A DNA stretch of 64,000 nucleotides from Mactromeris polynyma (GCA_032209605.1 JASFXZ010000014.1:8204912-8268911), one strand, 5' to 3'. Positions 22,665 through 35,121 are shown, numbered from the stretch's first letter. Numbers and translations are program-made. The notes: generated by a model from the letters alone, not told the origin.

Positions 22665-22926
22665 GGCCATGGTCCAGTGGTTAGTGCGCTGGACTTGGAA
22701 CCCGGCGATCCGGGTTCAATTCCCGGTCGCGGCAGGTCATAGCCTTCCATGAAAATTTGACTAAAATGTCGATTTTCCTCCACATGTGGAGAAGTTGCCG
22801 GCTCCTTGTGGAAGGGTAAGTTAGTACTGGTTAGATTTCAGTCCAGGAAAAACTGGTTAGGTGAACCGGCCGCCGTATATAACTGAAATATTGTTGAGAA
22901 ACGGCGTTAAACCCGATGAAACAAAC
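22665..22926 (+). mobile_element. SINE family A, full copy with TSD (+)
   Basis: Starts ggccatggtccagtggttag (A box), then gggttcaattcccgg (B box), and ends aaacccgatgaaacaaac. A 9-bp duplication agcatactt flanks it at 22,656-22,664 and 22,927-22,935. It is the best-preserved head among the four copies and the only one on the plus strand. Confidence 0.88.
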
Positions 22927-22939
22927 AGCATACTTTAAC

Positions 22940-24420
22940 GTACTCTACTCCTAACATTCATACTGATAAAAAAAAAAAATTACCAGAAAATGAGAGCTTG
23001 CAAGTCACAATTTTTATAATTATGATTAAATTAATCTGTAAGAAAATATGAGCCACACTTGACAAACATTAATCCAGCTTTTTGAGTTCAAATTCAAATA
23101 CAATAAACCTTGGTTGAAAGGAATGTTTTATTACTAAACAATGTCTGTTGAAAAACAACACCTATGTGCTGAAATAATACTGATCCGATCTTTGTTATTA
23201 TTTCAAAGCGATAGAAAGCAAATAATTGAAAAATAACACTTTTAAGTTTTTAAGTCTGGATAAGCAATTTGCGTCAGACTTTGCGAGTTAAAAAATGTAA
23301 TACACATTAAAGTGAAAAAGTCTTAACGTAAGAAAACAAAATCAAAATGAATTGACTGTTCCAGTATTAATTGGGTGATTTACAAGTTATAAAATGTGCA
23401 GATTTCTTCAAAATGCTATAATTTCTAATCTCCGAAGTCGGCGTCGATGTTTAGTTACCTTCAAAAACACACGAGCAAATAATGCCTTTATTTAATGATG
23501 CTACATATTTGGACTTTATGTCTCACGTCGGCCTCTTTTTTGAATCCCTTAAATTGACATTTTTAGCACAAAGTTTGAGTAAGGCTCAAAAAGACAAGAT
23601 TAGTAAGTGCAACATATTTTACACTTTTCACATACAGCGATCTTGAAGTGATTCGATGTATCTATATCTAAATGAGGCAATAAGGATGCTTTTACAACAT
23701 AATAAATTATTAAATGCATTACTCGCCAAGATCACATGTTCGATAATTTCAACAGCAATTTAAAAACTCGTTTACATAGAATGTAGCAATATAATTATGT
23801 AACGTACAAGCAAATGAGTTGGTCTTAAAGTTATGCATTTATAATTACAGACTTAAGTAAATCTTAAGCAGGTTAAATCGTTTTTAAGCATTTTTTTTTT
23901 TAAAATATGACAAATCTTTGAATGTATCCTTGTCAAAAGAGCATACGAGTAACATTAAAAACATATTCTTCAATCAGATCTTGAATTCATCTATAAGAAT
24001 TTCCAGTTGTTAAATGAGTTTTATTTTGTCATTTTGTGTCAGACGCAAGTCTGTAAGACGAACTAATCCTCGTTCTCTCTATTGTTGTCAACTCAACATT
24101 TGAAATTCTACGTATCGGAAATCTTAAAAGAACTTGGACTATAGTAATGTAACTTTGCAAAAGCTTGAAAAAAAACCCAGATATACAAATATACAATGCT
24201 TGTATTGAAAGCAAAGGTGAAGAGAGACTGTTTATTGTTTACAGGTGTCTGTGGGAAGCTTGACTTCAATCAAATATCAATGTAAATAATTCACCATTAT
24301 ATCAGGCAATTCATAAATAAATGTTTATTTGCGGTTATACTGTTAACAACCCTCGAACATGAAAGCCAACTACAATTCTTTGACTCTTTCATGTAGGATC
24401 TTTTCCTGTAAAAAAATCAA
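22940..24420. other. intergenic, nothing recognised
   Basis: AT-rich; no domains or repeat units seen. Confidence 0.4.
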
Positions 24421-24424
24421 GAAA

Positions 24425-24745
24425 TCTAAACAAGAAATATCTTGAAAAAAGATGGACGGAGCAATTTGAAGGTTAAGATTTGTTGCGCAACATAAAAAAA
24501 TGCCGAGATGTTACGATTGCTGGTCACTTCAGATCCAAAATGGATTTCGGTAAATTCACCAAAATTCAGTAGATTTTGGTAATGTAACGTACCCTTTATC
24601 GAAAGGTTAACCAATCCGCGTCGTCAAGGTTACAAACGTTGTTCGGTTGAAGAGAAATTGCCTTGGCGGTTAACGTAAGATTTGATTGGTTAATAAACAA
24701 CACTGATATGCAAATAGTACGGATACACCAACATTTTTTAGTTTG
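24425..24745 (-). repeat. family R, copy 2
   Basis: Reverse-strand copy: it ends in caagaaatatcttgaaaaaa on the left and ctgatatgcaaatag on the right, with the ttcggtaaattcacc inversion in the middle. Confidence 0.75.
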
Positions 24746-25295
24746 TCTCACATAAAAGTATAGAAAACGCACATAGTGAGTTTTAACTTTATTGTTAAAA
24801 ATCAATCATTTCGGGTAAATCATTTCTAAGATAAATTAAATTCATATAGAAAACCCTTCTAACTTGAAAGTTTTATTGTGACCTTAAAATCAGATTTACT
24901 TGTGCAAATTGCACACAACAAATATGAACTGAATGAATTCCAGTATGTCATAACAATTAGCATGAATTTAAGTCAAACATTTGTTGTTCAAACTGTTCAA
25001 ATATAAGATGTATATAATATTTATTTAGACCGAAATATTTGCATCTACATTATTTTGATGCTGTCAGGAAGTGACTTTGAGTACTACTCCGAGTGCAGTA
25101 ATTTTGTCAAATTATGTATGGAAGGCAGAGAATAGTTTCATGTTAGTGATTGTTTATGTGAGTGAACAGTTCTGCAGATCACACTGAACTGAGTTTCATA
25201 GACTTAGAATGTATCAGTATTACTCAGGTAAATGATTTTTATAGTTTCTGTGTCAATCTGTCAAATTGATTCCGAAAAAAATCATTGAAAATCAA
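24746..25295. other. intergenic, nothing recognised
   Basis: Unique AT-rich sequence between the family R copy and the 29-bp satellite. Confidence 0.4.
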
Positions 25296-27305
25296 TTTGT
25301 GGCAAGGCACTTTGGTTTCCATTGTAACTGGCAAGGCACTTTGGTCTCCATTGTAACTGGCAAGGCACTTTGGTCTTCATTGTAACTGGCAAGGCACTTT
25401 GGTTTCCATTGTAACTGGCAAGGCACTTTGGTCTCCATTGTAACTGGCAAGGCACTTTGGTTTCCATTGTAACTGGCAAGGCAATTTGGTCTCCATTGTA
25501 ACTGGCAAGGCACTTTGGTCTCCATTGTAACTGGGAAGGCACTTTAGTCTCCATTGTAACTGGCTAGGCACTTTGGTCTCCATTGTTACTGGTAAGGCAC
25601 TTTGGTATCCATTGTAACTGGCAAGGCACTTTGGTTTCCATTGTAACTGGCAAGGCACTTTGGTCTCCATTGTAACTGGCAAGGCACTTTGGTCTCCATT
25701 GTAACTGGCAAGGCATTTTGGTCTCCATTGTAACTGGCAAGGCACTTTGGTTTCCATTGTAACTGGCAAGGCACTTTGGTCTCCATTGTAACTGGCAAGG
25801 CACTTTGGTCTCCACTGTAACTGGCATGGCACTTTGGTTTCCATTGTAACTGGCAAGGCACTTTGGTCTCCATTGTAACTGGCAAGGCACTTTGGTCTCC
25901 ATTGTAACTGGCAAGGCACTTTGGTTTCCATTGTAACTGGCAAGGCACTTAGGTCTCCATTGTAACTGGCAAGGCATTTTGGTCTCCATTGTAACTGGAA
26001 AGGCACTTTGGTCTCCATTGTAACTGGCAAGGCACTTTGGTCTCCATTTTAACTGGCAAGGCACTTTGGTCTCCATTGTAACTGGCAAGGCACTTTGGTC
26101 TCCATTGTAACTGGCAAGGCACTTTGGTCTCCATTGTAACTGACAAGGCACTTTGGTTTCCATTGTAACTGGCAAGGCACTTTGGTCTTCATTGTAACTG
26201 ACAAGGCACTCTGGTCTTCATTGTAACTGACAAGGCACTTTGGTCTTCATTGTAACTGACAAGGCACTTTGGTCTTCATTGTAACTGACAAGGCACTTTG
26301 GTCTTCATTGTAACTGACAAGGCACTTTGGTCTTCATTGTAACTGACAAGGCACTTTGGTCTTCATTGTAACTGGCAAGGCACTTTGGTCTTCATTGTAA
26401 CTGACAAGGCACTTTGGTTTCCATTGTAACTGGCAAGGCACTTTGGTCTTCATTGTAACTGACAAGGCACTTTGGTCTTCATTGTAACTGGCAAGGCACT
26501 TTGGTCTTCATTGTAACTGGCAAGGCACTTTGGTCTCCATTGTAACTGGCAAGGCACTTTGGTCTCCATTGTAACTGGCAAGGCACTTTGGTCTCCATTG
26601 TAACTGGCAAGGCACTTTGGTCTTCATTGTAACTGACAAGGCACTTTGGTCTTCATTGTAACTGACAAGGCACTTTGGTCTTCATTGTAACTGACAAGGC
26701 ACTTTGGTCTTCATTGTAACTGGCAAGGCACTTTGGTCTTCATTGTAACTGACAAGGCACTTTGGTTTCCATTGTAACTGGCAAGGCACTTTGGTCTTCA
26801 TTGTAACTGACAAGGCACTTTGGTCTTCATTGTAACTGGCAAGGCACTTTGGTCTTCATTGTAACTGGCAAGGCACTTTGGTCTCCATTGTAACTGGCAA
26901 GGCACTTTGGTCTCCATTGTAACTGGCAAGGCACTTTGGTCTCCATTGTAACTGGCAAGGCACTTTGGTCTCCATTGTAACTGGCAAGGCACTTTAGTCT
27001 CCATTGTAACTGGCAAGGCACTTTGGTCTCCATTGTAACTGGCAAGGCACTTTGGTCTCCATTGTAACTGGCAAGGCACTTTAGTCTCCATTGTAACTGG
27101 CAAGGCACTTTAGTCTCCATTGTAACTGGCAAGGCACTTTGGTCTCCATTGTAACTGGCAAGGCACTTTGGTCTCCATTGTAACTGGCAAGGCACTTTGG
27201 TCTCCATTGTAACTGGCAAGGCACTTTAGTCTCCATTGTAACTGGCAAGGCACTTTGGTCTTCATTGTAACTGGCAAGGCACTTTGGTCTCCATTGTAAC
27301 TGGCA
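25296..27305. repeat. 29-bp satellite array (~69 copies)
   Basis: The unit is aaggcactttggtctccatt plus gtaactggc. Variants at fixed positions (ctcc/cttc/tttc, ggc/gac) are clustered: the cttcattg...ctgac form dominates about 26,190-26,850 and the ctccattg...ctggc form dominates the two flanks. That suggests block-wise spread. Three units make 87 nt, so all reverse frames show a repeating 29-residue peptide. No start, splice or domain evidence supports coding. Confidence 0.95.
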
Positions 27306-27850
27306 AATATTGTAAGAACTGGTTAGTAACTTACATGTCCATAGTAACTGGCTTGTGACTTCTATCCCCATAGAAACTGGCTAGTAACTTACATGTCCAT
27401 AGTAACTGGCTTGTGACTTCTATCCCCATAGAAACTGGCTAGTAACTTACATGTCCATAGTAACTGGCTAGTGACTTACATGTCCATAGTAACTGGCTAG
27501 TAACTTACATGTCCATAGGAACTTGCTTGTGACTTCTATCCCATAGTAACTGGCTAGTAACTTACATGTCCATAGTAACTGGCTAGTAACTTACATGTCC
27601 ATAGGAACTTGCTTGTGACTTCTATCCCATAGTAACTGGCTAGTGACTTACATGTCCATAGTAACTGGCTAGTAACTTACATGTCCATAGGAACTTGCTT
27701 GTGACTTCTATCCCATAGTAACTGGCTAGTAACTTACATTTCCATAGTAACTGGCTCAAGTGGCTTTGATCTATATAGTAACTGGTTAGAGCTTTTTGTC
27801 TACTTAGTCTACTGGCTACCGACTTCAGTCCCCATGGTAACTGACTTCCT
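27306..27850. repeat. diverged 29-bp satellite continuing the array
   Basis: Directly abuts the previous array and keeps the period and the taactggc anchor, but the rest of the unit is different: tggctagtaacttacatgtc plus catagtaac. It alternates with a cttgtgacttctatccc form. Copies decay toward 27,850. Confidence 0.85.
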
Positions 27851-27869
27851 ATATTGTCAGCAGACATTG

Positions 27870-28785
27870 TGAAATTTTAACAATACTGAATACAAAATAT
27901 GTGTAGGTGCCTGTGTGTGTTTCGATGGGTCGGAGAAGAGAGGTTTTACAAACATTGGCTTAAAGTTTGTACAGAAAGCTAAGTGTTAATTAATATTGTG
28001 CAAAACATAACAGTTATATGAGAGAACACAAGGTTTACTTACAAAATTACCAATGTTAACATATTCTTATAATTCAGCAAAAATTATAGACCTGTGTCGC
28101 ATGCTGTTTCATTCATTTTCTTGTTTACAAAATAACGAACCTAAAAGGCTCGATATGTTTACACGAATACACCTAGATTTACCTACCCAATACCTGGGTC
28201 CATACAGATGACCTTGAAAAGGTCAACATTTAAATGTAAATAACATTGAAAAAATTGCATGTGACAATCAAAAGTCTAAGCTTTGAATAAAAACTGTTAG
28301 AAATCCTCATTTGAATAGTTTGCAGTTACCCAAGTACATACATGAATATTGAAACATTGCCAAAATATGCAAATAGCAAAAAAACTTGATATCACATCGT
28401 CCCAGATGACTGCGTCAAGATAGATATACGTTTATGAAGAAAGAGTATAATGAAGTCATGCATTGAATATGGAACGATCAGATAAATTTCTAGGATCAAG
28501 AGTTACTTGTTGTCTATACAAGCGAAAGCTCAAATTTCACATTTCTGAAGTTATTTGATACAGAAAGGTATAAGATTGCTTTCATTATGATAGTTAAAAA
28601 CAGGTGAATGAAGTTTTGTTCAGTCAGAATTTAAATAGCAACGAGTGCAATGTTATATTTACCAACAAAAGGGCATTAATTCAACAAAAACGCATCTATA
28701 AATAGAAACAAACTGAACTGTTTATTCCAGTATTTATCAAATGCCTGTGAAGATCATTCAAATGTTGCCAACTTGCTTAGTCAAT
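27870..28785. other. intergenic, nothing recognised
   Basis: AT-rich with no supportable feature. Confidence 0.4.
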
Positions 28786-28789
28786 GAAT

Positions 28790-29030
28790 AAATCATAACA
28801 AGAGATGTTTGTAAAACATGTGACCTTGACCTTTGATCCCATGACCCCAAAATCAATAGGGTTCCTCTGCTACCAAAGATGAATGTGTGGACCAAGTTTG
28901 AGGATGATAGGTCAAGGGGTTCTTGAGTTATTAATTGGAAACGAAAGTTTACAGACAAACAAGACTGACCAAATGACATGTGCAAACCAATATGCCCTCT
29001 CTTCTTCGAAAGGGGGGCATAAAAATATCA
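28790..29030. repeat. dispersed repeat (gaccttgacctttgatccca type)
   Basis: Contains gaccttgacctttgatccca and aaaatcaatagggttcctct and ends aaaggggggcataaaa. The organisation matches the ggggcataaa end near 1,400 and, loosely, sequence near 63,660. Non-coding. Confidence 0.55.
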
Positions 29031-29250
29031 CGATCAACCCTGATTCAAGCCACACATTGCATCCACTATGAAAATAAATGTAAATGAAATGGTAAAATAT
29101 TTAGTAACTAGTCTTGTCTTTTATCCTAAATAATTGATGCTTGTTTAATGTTCTGTGATGTATTCAATCCATTAAATGTTTTTCCCCTCTGCTGACACCT
29201 AAATGTTCCTTGATTGTTCTTTATGGCTAGCCTTGCCCCTGTTCCCATGA

Positions 29251-29355
29251 ATGATTACCCTTGCACCCATATCCCCATACATGTTGTACCCTTGCACCCA
29301 TATCCCCATACAAGTTGTACCCTTGCACCCATATCCCCATACATGTTTTACCCTT
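29251..29355. repeat. 31-bp tandem repeat, ~3.5 copies
   Basis: Unit cccttgcacccatatcccca plus tacaagttgta, starting at 29,258, 29,289 and 29,320. Confidence 0.85.
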
Positions 29356-29459
29356 GCATTTCATCAGTGCCTTATTTTCTTGTAGACGGCTGTTTTATTG
29401 AGTGTCTGTGTGGGGAGGTATTGCCTTGTGCATGTGGTGTTCCATGGAACAATTGAATC

Positions 29460-30130
29460 TCACTTTTGTTAATTTTTTCATAAATTTTCGACTTTTTAAT
29501 CAGTAAACTTTTGTACTGACACTGATGGGGCATTTTCCTAAATTTGCAACAATAACATTTGTCTTAAATTCTTTCCATAATAAATATCTATAAGAATTTG
29601 ACATTGAATTTCCACCCAACTTTTTCATCTTTGATGTGAAATACGAGATATGCCATCCAGTTTACATAGAGGGAATTTCAATGAACTTATATTGGTAATT
29701 AAAGTTGAAGTATAATTAATCATGTTTGAATGTCGAAATCTTTTATTTGGTTTAATATTTTGTTCAGCATGCTTGTATGCTCTGTGTTGGAACACGATCG
29801 CCTTATATATATTTACATACAGACGCCGTACAGGTGAAATCCAACTATAGGTGTCTTAAGTAAACATGATTCGACATTAAGTAGAAAAAACGATATCAAA
29901 TAATGGTTTAGCTCGTTTGATTTTACTGAAAAGTTCAAAGCAAAAGTAAATTGCTCAATTTTACTTGTAAATAAAACTGCATTAGTGGGCATTCCACTAA
30001 CACAATGACTGTTTTGTTTTACAAATGATCGAGTTATCATCAGAGTGAACTAAATTAAGTGTAATTACTTATTTTACTAATATATCAGTTGTTATAAAAA
30101 TGTTTTGACTATAAATGACATTTGTTGAAT
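29460..30130. other. intergenic, nothing recognised
   Basis: AT-rich with no supportable feature. Confidence 0.4.
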
Positions 30131-30139
30131 GCGCTGGAT

Positions 30140-30540
30140 AGGGCCGCAACGATTAGCCGAAGTTTGATTATTTGCAGAACCCTTTCCTGACAGTTCAATT
30201 TAGCACTGTCTTATGAATATTCGGTTCAGAACATTAAACTACATTTTAAATCCTGAAGCAATATTCTAGTCAGAGAACTTTGAAGTTAATACCCATTATT
30301 GTTCAGTAACACAGCTATAGGAACTATTTAATTGTATTATGTGGCATGAAGTTTTATTTCTAGTCCTGGCTCTACTTTATCTTGTATTGTTCTAATTCTT
30401 ACTTACCCAGTCAAAAGTTCATGTCTTAAGTCATTACGAGTCATTAAACTATCAGTTATTGAGAATTTCATGAATTTCATATATTTATATAACCGAACCG
30501 AATAACCTAAAAACTGAAAGGGTAGTAATCTTAAATGAGA
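30140..30540. repeat. ~0.4-kb repeat pair, copy 1
   Basis: Begins gggccgcaacgattagccga. Shares gaagcaatattctagtcaga, aactatcagttattgagaat and a ccgaataacc-like segment in the same order with 32,105-32,675. The gcaacgatta start recalls hAT-type MITE ends, but the matching right terminus is not clear in this copy. Confidence 0.6.
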
Positions 30541-30544
30541 CCAT

Positions 30545-30632
30545 AGAATGTAACCTGCCCAACCCCGGAATCAAACCTGATCTGCTGGGTGACAGTCTAG
30601 TGCTCTACCACCTGAGCTAGGTGAGCCGGCTA
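30545..30632 (-). repeat. tRNA-like SINE head (family D)
   Basis: The minus strand reads ctcacctagctcaggtggta then gagcactagac (A box) and caggtttgattccgg (B box). No body typical of families A-C follows. It does not fold as a complete tRNA by eye. Confidence 0.5.
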
Positions 30633-30639
30633 TTCCATA

Positions 30640-31480
30640 TTGTACAATTATTGACAATCCTCATCGAAAGAAGCTTTGAAAGCAAACTATTCATGTAAGA
30701 CTACTGTAAGACATGAATAGAAGATATTGCACACTGTACCAGGTCATAAATTACGAGATATGTTACACAAATTTTCTAAAATTGAAAACAAAATAAAAAC
30801 TAAAACTGATTTATTTTGCTGATAATAGCAAAAGCCATCATTGCAAAGCATTTATCACATCATGCACTACTTGTCCATTCTGTAGAGAATCATCACAAGT
30901 AATTAATAGGTGATATAAATCAAAGCTTTCTTTGAAGCCTTGTTTAAGGAAGAGGTTTCAGCTCAGACATTTCCACTGCAGGCAATTTGAACTTTTGCTT
31001 TTCAAGGGGTGAAGGCAACTCACGTCTATCAGCTATTTTATTAAAATGATCATGGACTTAAGTTCCACATTCTTTTTTGTATTCTGAATAAAGTTGAGGA
31101 AAAGAGTTGCACAGTGAAGGTCACAATTTGCTTCTTAAGACCGAATGTAAAAGTAGTCTCAGAAATAGGACAGAAATAGCTGAAAATTTGTTTTAAAGGT
31201 CCAAGGTGTATTAAGTAGTTATAGAAATAGCAAATGATTCACAGATTGTAATGATGAGAGAGATTGTGTAAATATTATCATACTTAAAATATAGATTTTT
31301 ATCTCAGTCGCTCATTTCTACAATAGATTTACTATTGCCTTTTATTATAACACTGACAATACCATTGATTACTTCCACAGTATTTACTGAGTCTGATGTT
31401 CCCAGCTTCAGGCCAAATTAGAATTAAAACAAGTTTAAGGAATCTACCTCTGCCTCACTGTATTGTTTCCTTCTTAATGT
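30640..31480. other. intergenic, nothing recognised
   Basis: AT-rich with no supportable feature. Confidence 0.4.
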
Positions 31481-31489
31481 TGGGTGGGA

Positions 31490-31825
31490 TTTTTCAGGAC
31501 ACAGCCGTACTAACTTGGTTTTGATATTTGCATATCAGTGTTGTGTAAACCAATCAAATCCTACGTAAACCACCAAGGCAATTTCTCTTCAACCATTTCT
31601 CTTCAACCAAACAACATTTGTAACAATGAGGTGGATTGGTTAACCTTTCGATAACGGGTACGTTACCTTACCGAAATCCACTGAATTTCGGTGAATTTAC
31701 GGAAATCCTTTTCGGATCTGGAGTGACCAGCAATCGTAACATCTCGGCATTTTTTTATGTTGCACAACAAATCTTAACCTTCAAATTGCTCCAACCATCT
31801 TTTTTCAAGATATTTCTTGTTATAT
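31490..31825 (+). repeat. family R, copy 3
   Basis: Full-length copy with the atttgcatatcagtg motif near 31,526 and the ttcaagatatttcttg end. caaccatttctcttcaacca shows a short internal duplication. Confidence 0.75.
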
Positions 31826-31865
31826 GTCTTTTAACAGTATATGCAAGGTGGTCATTTGACCTTAC

Positions 31866-32082
31866 TAGTTTAGTTTAAACTTATTTATTTTACATCGCTT
31901 GTGAAAAAAGGTTCTTACAACTTATACTAATCACTCTCGATGACTTTTTCCTGGCTACCAACCAGTACTCACACCAAATTTAGAGATTGTGAAGTTCGTG
32001 ATCAAACCCTGCTCATCACAGGACTTGAACTCATGACCTTAGGATCAGGAGTCAGGCGCTCTACCCCTCGACCACTGGGCCT
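31866..32082 (-). mobile_element. SINE family B, copy 2
   Basis: Same head (minus-strand gtggtcgaggggtagagcgc) and body (ctggttggtagccaggaa) as 4,052-4,266. It is inserted between family R copy 3 and the 32,105 repeat. Confidence 0.78.
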
Positions 32083-32104
32083 CCTACCTTGTGATTCACA
32101 CAAG

Positions 32105-32675
32105 ATTCCAACCTACTATGGCTGCAACGATTAACCATAGTTCAATTTGTTTTGCTTCTATTTCATCAAGGTTCAGTACGGAACTGTCTCATGAATATTT
32201 AGTTCAGTATGCCAGACAACATTTTTATAACTGAAGCAATGTTCTAGTCATAGAACTTGAAAGTTAACACTCAATATCTTTCAGTAACTGTTGACTTTTA
32301 TTGTGGGACATGAAGTTGTATTTTTAGTCATTGCTCTACTTAATTTTATATGATAACACTTTCTTCTAATTCTACTTCCTAGTCAAATGTTTGGTCATGT
32401 ATACAAGTCATTAAACTATCAGTTATTGAGAATTTTTATGTATTTCATATAAAAAGTAAAGTGTTTATTCATGATAGTGTCACCTCTATTTAAAGGGCCA
32501 GCCAATTCTGACTTATGAGACACATACTTTCGGACCCCTGCCAAGATTTGAACCTTCGACCTCCTGCCAAGGGAGACGGTTATTTACCTATATATATTTA
32601 TCTAACCGAATAACCAAAAGGGCAGTAATCAAAACCTAATCACGAGACACCTGTATAGTTGCAGTCCTCCAACCC
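32105..32675. repeat. ~0.4-kb repeat pair, copy 2, with nested insertion
   Basis: Similar to 30,140-30,540, starting ggctgcaacgattaacc. Between tttcatat (near 32,450) and tatatttatctaaccg (near 32,590) it has about 135 extra bp absent from copy 1. That insert holds a minus-strand tRNA-like B box (caagatttgaaccttcgacc). The right edge gttgcagtcct is a decayed inverse of the left edge, so a hAT-like MITE is possible. Confidence 0.6.
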
Positions 32676-32679
32676 CCCC

Positions 32680-33505
32680 CCCTCCCCTCCCTCCCCCCGA
32701 GTTGGGTGCACCCCTAACTGAACTTCGCCTGTTGGGCTTATTTCATAATGTAAGTCAAGATACTGGCTTTAAACTACATAACAAAACATGGATGTATACT
32801 TTTAAGGACAATCTCATTGAAATCACACCATCAGCTTTGATACCTCTACACACATCAATTAAATAATTAACTAGTCATGTTATTTTGTAAGCAGTTGAAT
32901 TTGATTAGATCTGTCTAACAAAACTATAAAATTCAAGTTAGTGAGTTTGTTTAATTCATTGCTTTTATCAGGTATGGTTTATGACTGCACTAATGCATTG
33001 CATCAATTTATCTGATATGTACCCAACATCAATAATGATTTTATCTACATTCAATTAACGACTGACACAAGCATGTCACTTCATGTACTGGTGAATTTAA
33101 TTCCGCGATGACTTTTTGCTAACCTTGAATTTTACACGTGTTTAATCATACTGCAAATATGTTTTGATCGAAAGAACATTTTTGGATGATGAATCTATTA
33201 AATTCAGATACTTTTTTTGATGAATTAACTTCTGTAATGGCTTATGAAATGATCAAGCAACGCATAATCAACAAACAGTGAAATTTCAAGTAATTTCAAA
33301 CAAGTGTTTACAAAGATTTAAGAAACAACTCCTTCTATCGCTGAAGGGGGTTAATTGTCTTTCAATATTCTCCTTTAAAGGAAAACATAAACATAAAATC
33401 CTCACTTTATAAATGTCGCAATTTTGACATCAGCAAAATGCATTTAAAATCAACCCATTCATTTATACAACTCTATCATGTAAGCGTTAAATGGTTACTT
33501 AAATT
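32680..33505. other. intergenic, nothing recognised
   Basis: A C-rich run (about 32,672-32,697) is followed by AT-rich unique DNA. Confidence 0.4.
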
Positions 33506-33509
33506 ACTC

Positions 33510-33920
33510 TCTGGTGCTTTGGAAATAACAGGGACCAATGTGATTCATTAGCAGATTCATTCCTTGTGCCTCTGTTTCTTTACGTATGTATCCTTTAACC
33601 TCCTCAAGTGCCTTATGTTTTATGGATTGTTGTTTTCCCCGGAGGTCTGCATGGGGAGGCACTGTCTTATGTAAGTGGTGTTCCCTGTACCCAGAGGTCT
33701 GCGTGGGGAGGCACTGTCTTATGTATGTGGCGTTCCCTGTACCCGGAGGTCTGCGTGGGGAGGCACTGTCTTATGTATGTGGCGTTCCCTGTACCCGGAG
33801 GTCTGCGTGGGAAGGCACTGTCTTATGTATGCGGCGTTCCCTGTACCCGGAGGTCTGCGTGGGGAGGCACTGTCTTATGTACGTGGCATTCCCTGTAGCT
33901 ACTTATTCTCTCTCTTTCAT
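33510..33920 (+). repeat. family P copy with 52-bp internal tandem expansion
   Basis: The family-P sequence leads into five tandem copies of a 52-bp unit (gaggtctgcgtggggaggca, ctgtcttatgtatgtggcgt, tccctgtaccc) between about 33,641 and 33,897. Other family members carry this unit only once. The resulting open frames in all three phases are not genes. Confidence 0.85.
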
Positions 33921-33924
33921 ACCT

Positions 33925-34855
33925 ACAGTCTCTTAAATGAGCGACTGAAACCTCATTCAAAACTCCGGGAAGGTTGCACTTTTCACGGAAATGGTACATC
34001 ATTGTTATATCTTTACAAAATACAAACTTGTGTCCTGGGCCAGAAATTATAATGGATACTTACAATCAGCACTCAAATCGCAGTATTTACTCTTACGAGT
34101 CTTGGAGTGGACAGTTGAGTGTGGAATATGCATGAAATTGTCAAATGAGCACTGAATATTCTTATGGTCCATTTTCTTATAGTTTTGAGTGTGATTATAA
34201 GATATGGTAGCCACACTCCACACTCAAACTTGATAATTACTCCCATATCTTCTAGTACACTCAATTCACTAATTCATAGGCCACAGACAATATTCAGCAC
34301 CAATTTCAAATTATCATACGCTTGGCAAACTCAACATGGGGTCGCTGTTGAACTAATAAGAGTAAATTTTGTGATCCGAATGTAAAGGAGGGGGGGGGGG
34401 GGGGGTTGTAGTATTGATGTTGTAAAATCATAACGAATAAAAAAGGTTGGATTTAAAAGTACAGTAAGACTGGGACCTAGAAATCGAACTGTAAAATCTA
34501 TAGTATTATCAAAATCAAAATATCTAATCTGTACCAGATAATGAGGGGAAGGGGGTCAGATCGATCAATAATACTGTTAAATAGTTGCTATTGTTAATAA
34601 GTTTTAAAAGAGCTTTGTATTGTTGTAGCAAGAATAAGATAGTTGAGTCATTAAACTATAAGATATACAGAGACAATGAATGCTTTAGAGCTCATTGTAA
34701 TGTTTGGTCTTATTTCAGTGATCTCTCACCCCACCTAGATAGTTACTGTCAGATCAATGAGCAAGATTGTTGATTTAATCATTAAGCAATTTATGACCAA
34801 TATTAATGAAATAATTAACTAAATTAACAACTATAAAGATGTTAAAGAGGAATAA
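33925..34855. other. intergenic with poly-G tract
   Basis: A poly-G run of about 18 at 34,388-34,405; otherwise nothing recognised. Confidence 0.5.
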
Positions 34856-34857
34856 AT

Positions 34858-35121
34858 TGTTTGTTTTGTTTCATCGGGTTTAACACCGTTTCTCAACGAT
34901 ATTTCAGTTGTATACGGCGGCTGGTTCACCTAACCAGTTTTTCCTGGACTGAATTCTTACCAGTACTAACTTACCCTTCCACAAGGAGCTGGCAACTTCT
35001 CCACATGTGGAGGAAAATCAACATTTTGTCAAATTTGCATGGAAGGGTATGACCTGTCGCGACTGGGAATCAAACCCGGATCGCCGGGTTACAAGTCCAG
35101 CGCACTAACCACTGGACTATT
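34858..35121 (-). mobile_element. SINE family A, copy 4
   Basis: Complete head, body and tail on the minus strand, with gactgggaatcaaacccgga for the B box in plus orientation. No clear target-site duplication remains. Confidence 0.82.

Noticed and set aside
25296..27305. CRISPR-like 29-bp repeats
   Set aside because: Units are contiguous with no unique spacers, and the DNA is clearly from an animal nucleus.
25282..27371. Several reverse-strand frames of 65-217 codons with a METKVPCQLQW-type repeat
   Set aside because: All come from the 29-bp satellite (three units = 87 nt). All frames are open and none has non-repeat sequence.
33586..34052. Three overlapping frames of 96-125 codons rich in Cys, Gly and Trp
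   Set aside because: They are the 52-bp tandem expansion of family P in three phases.
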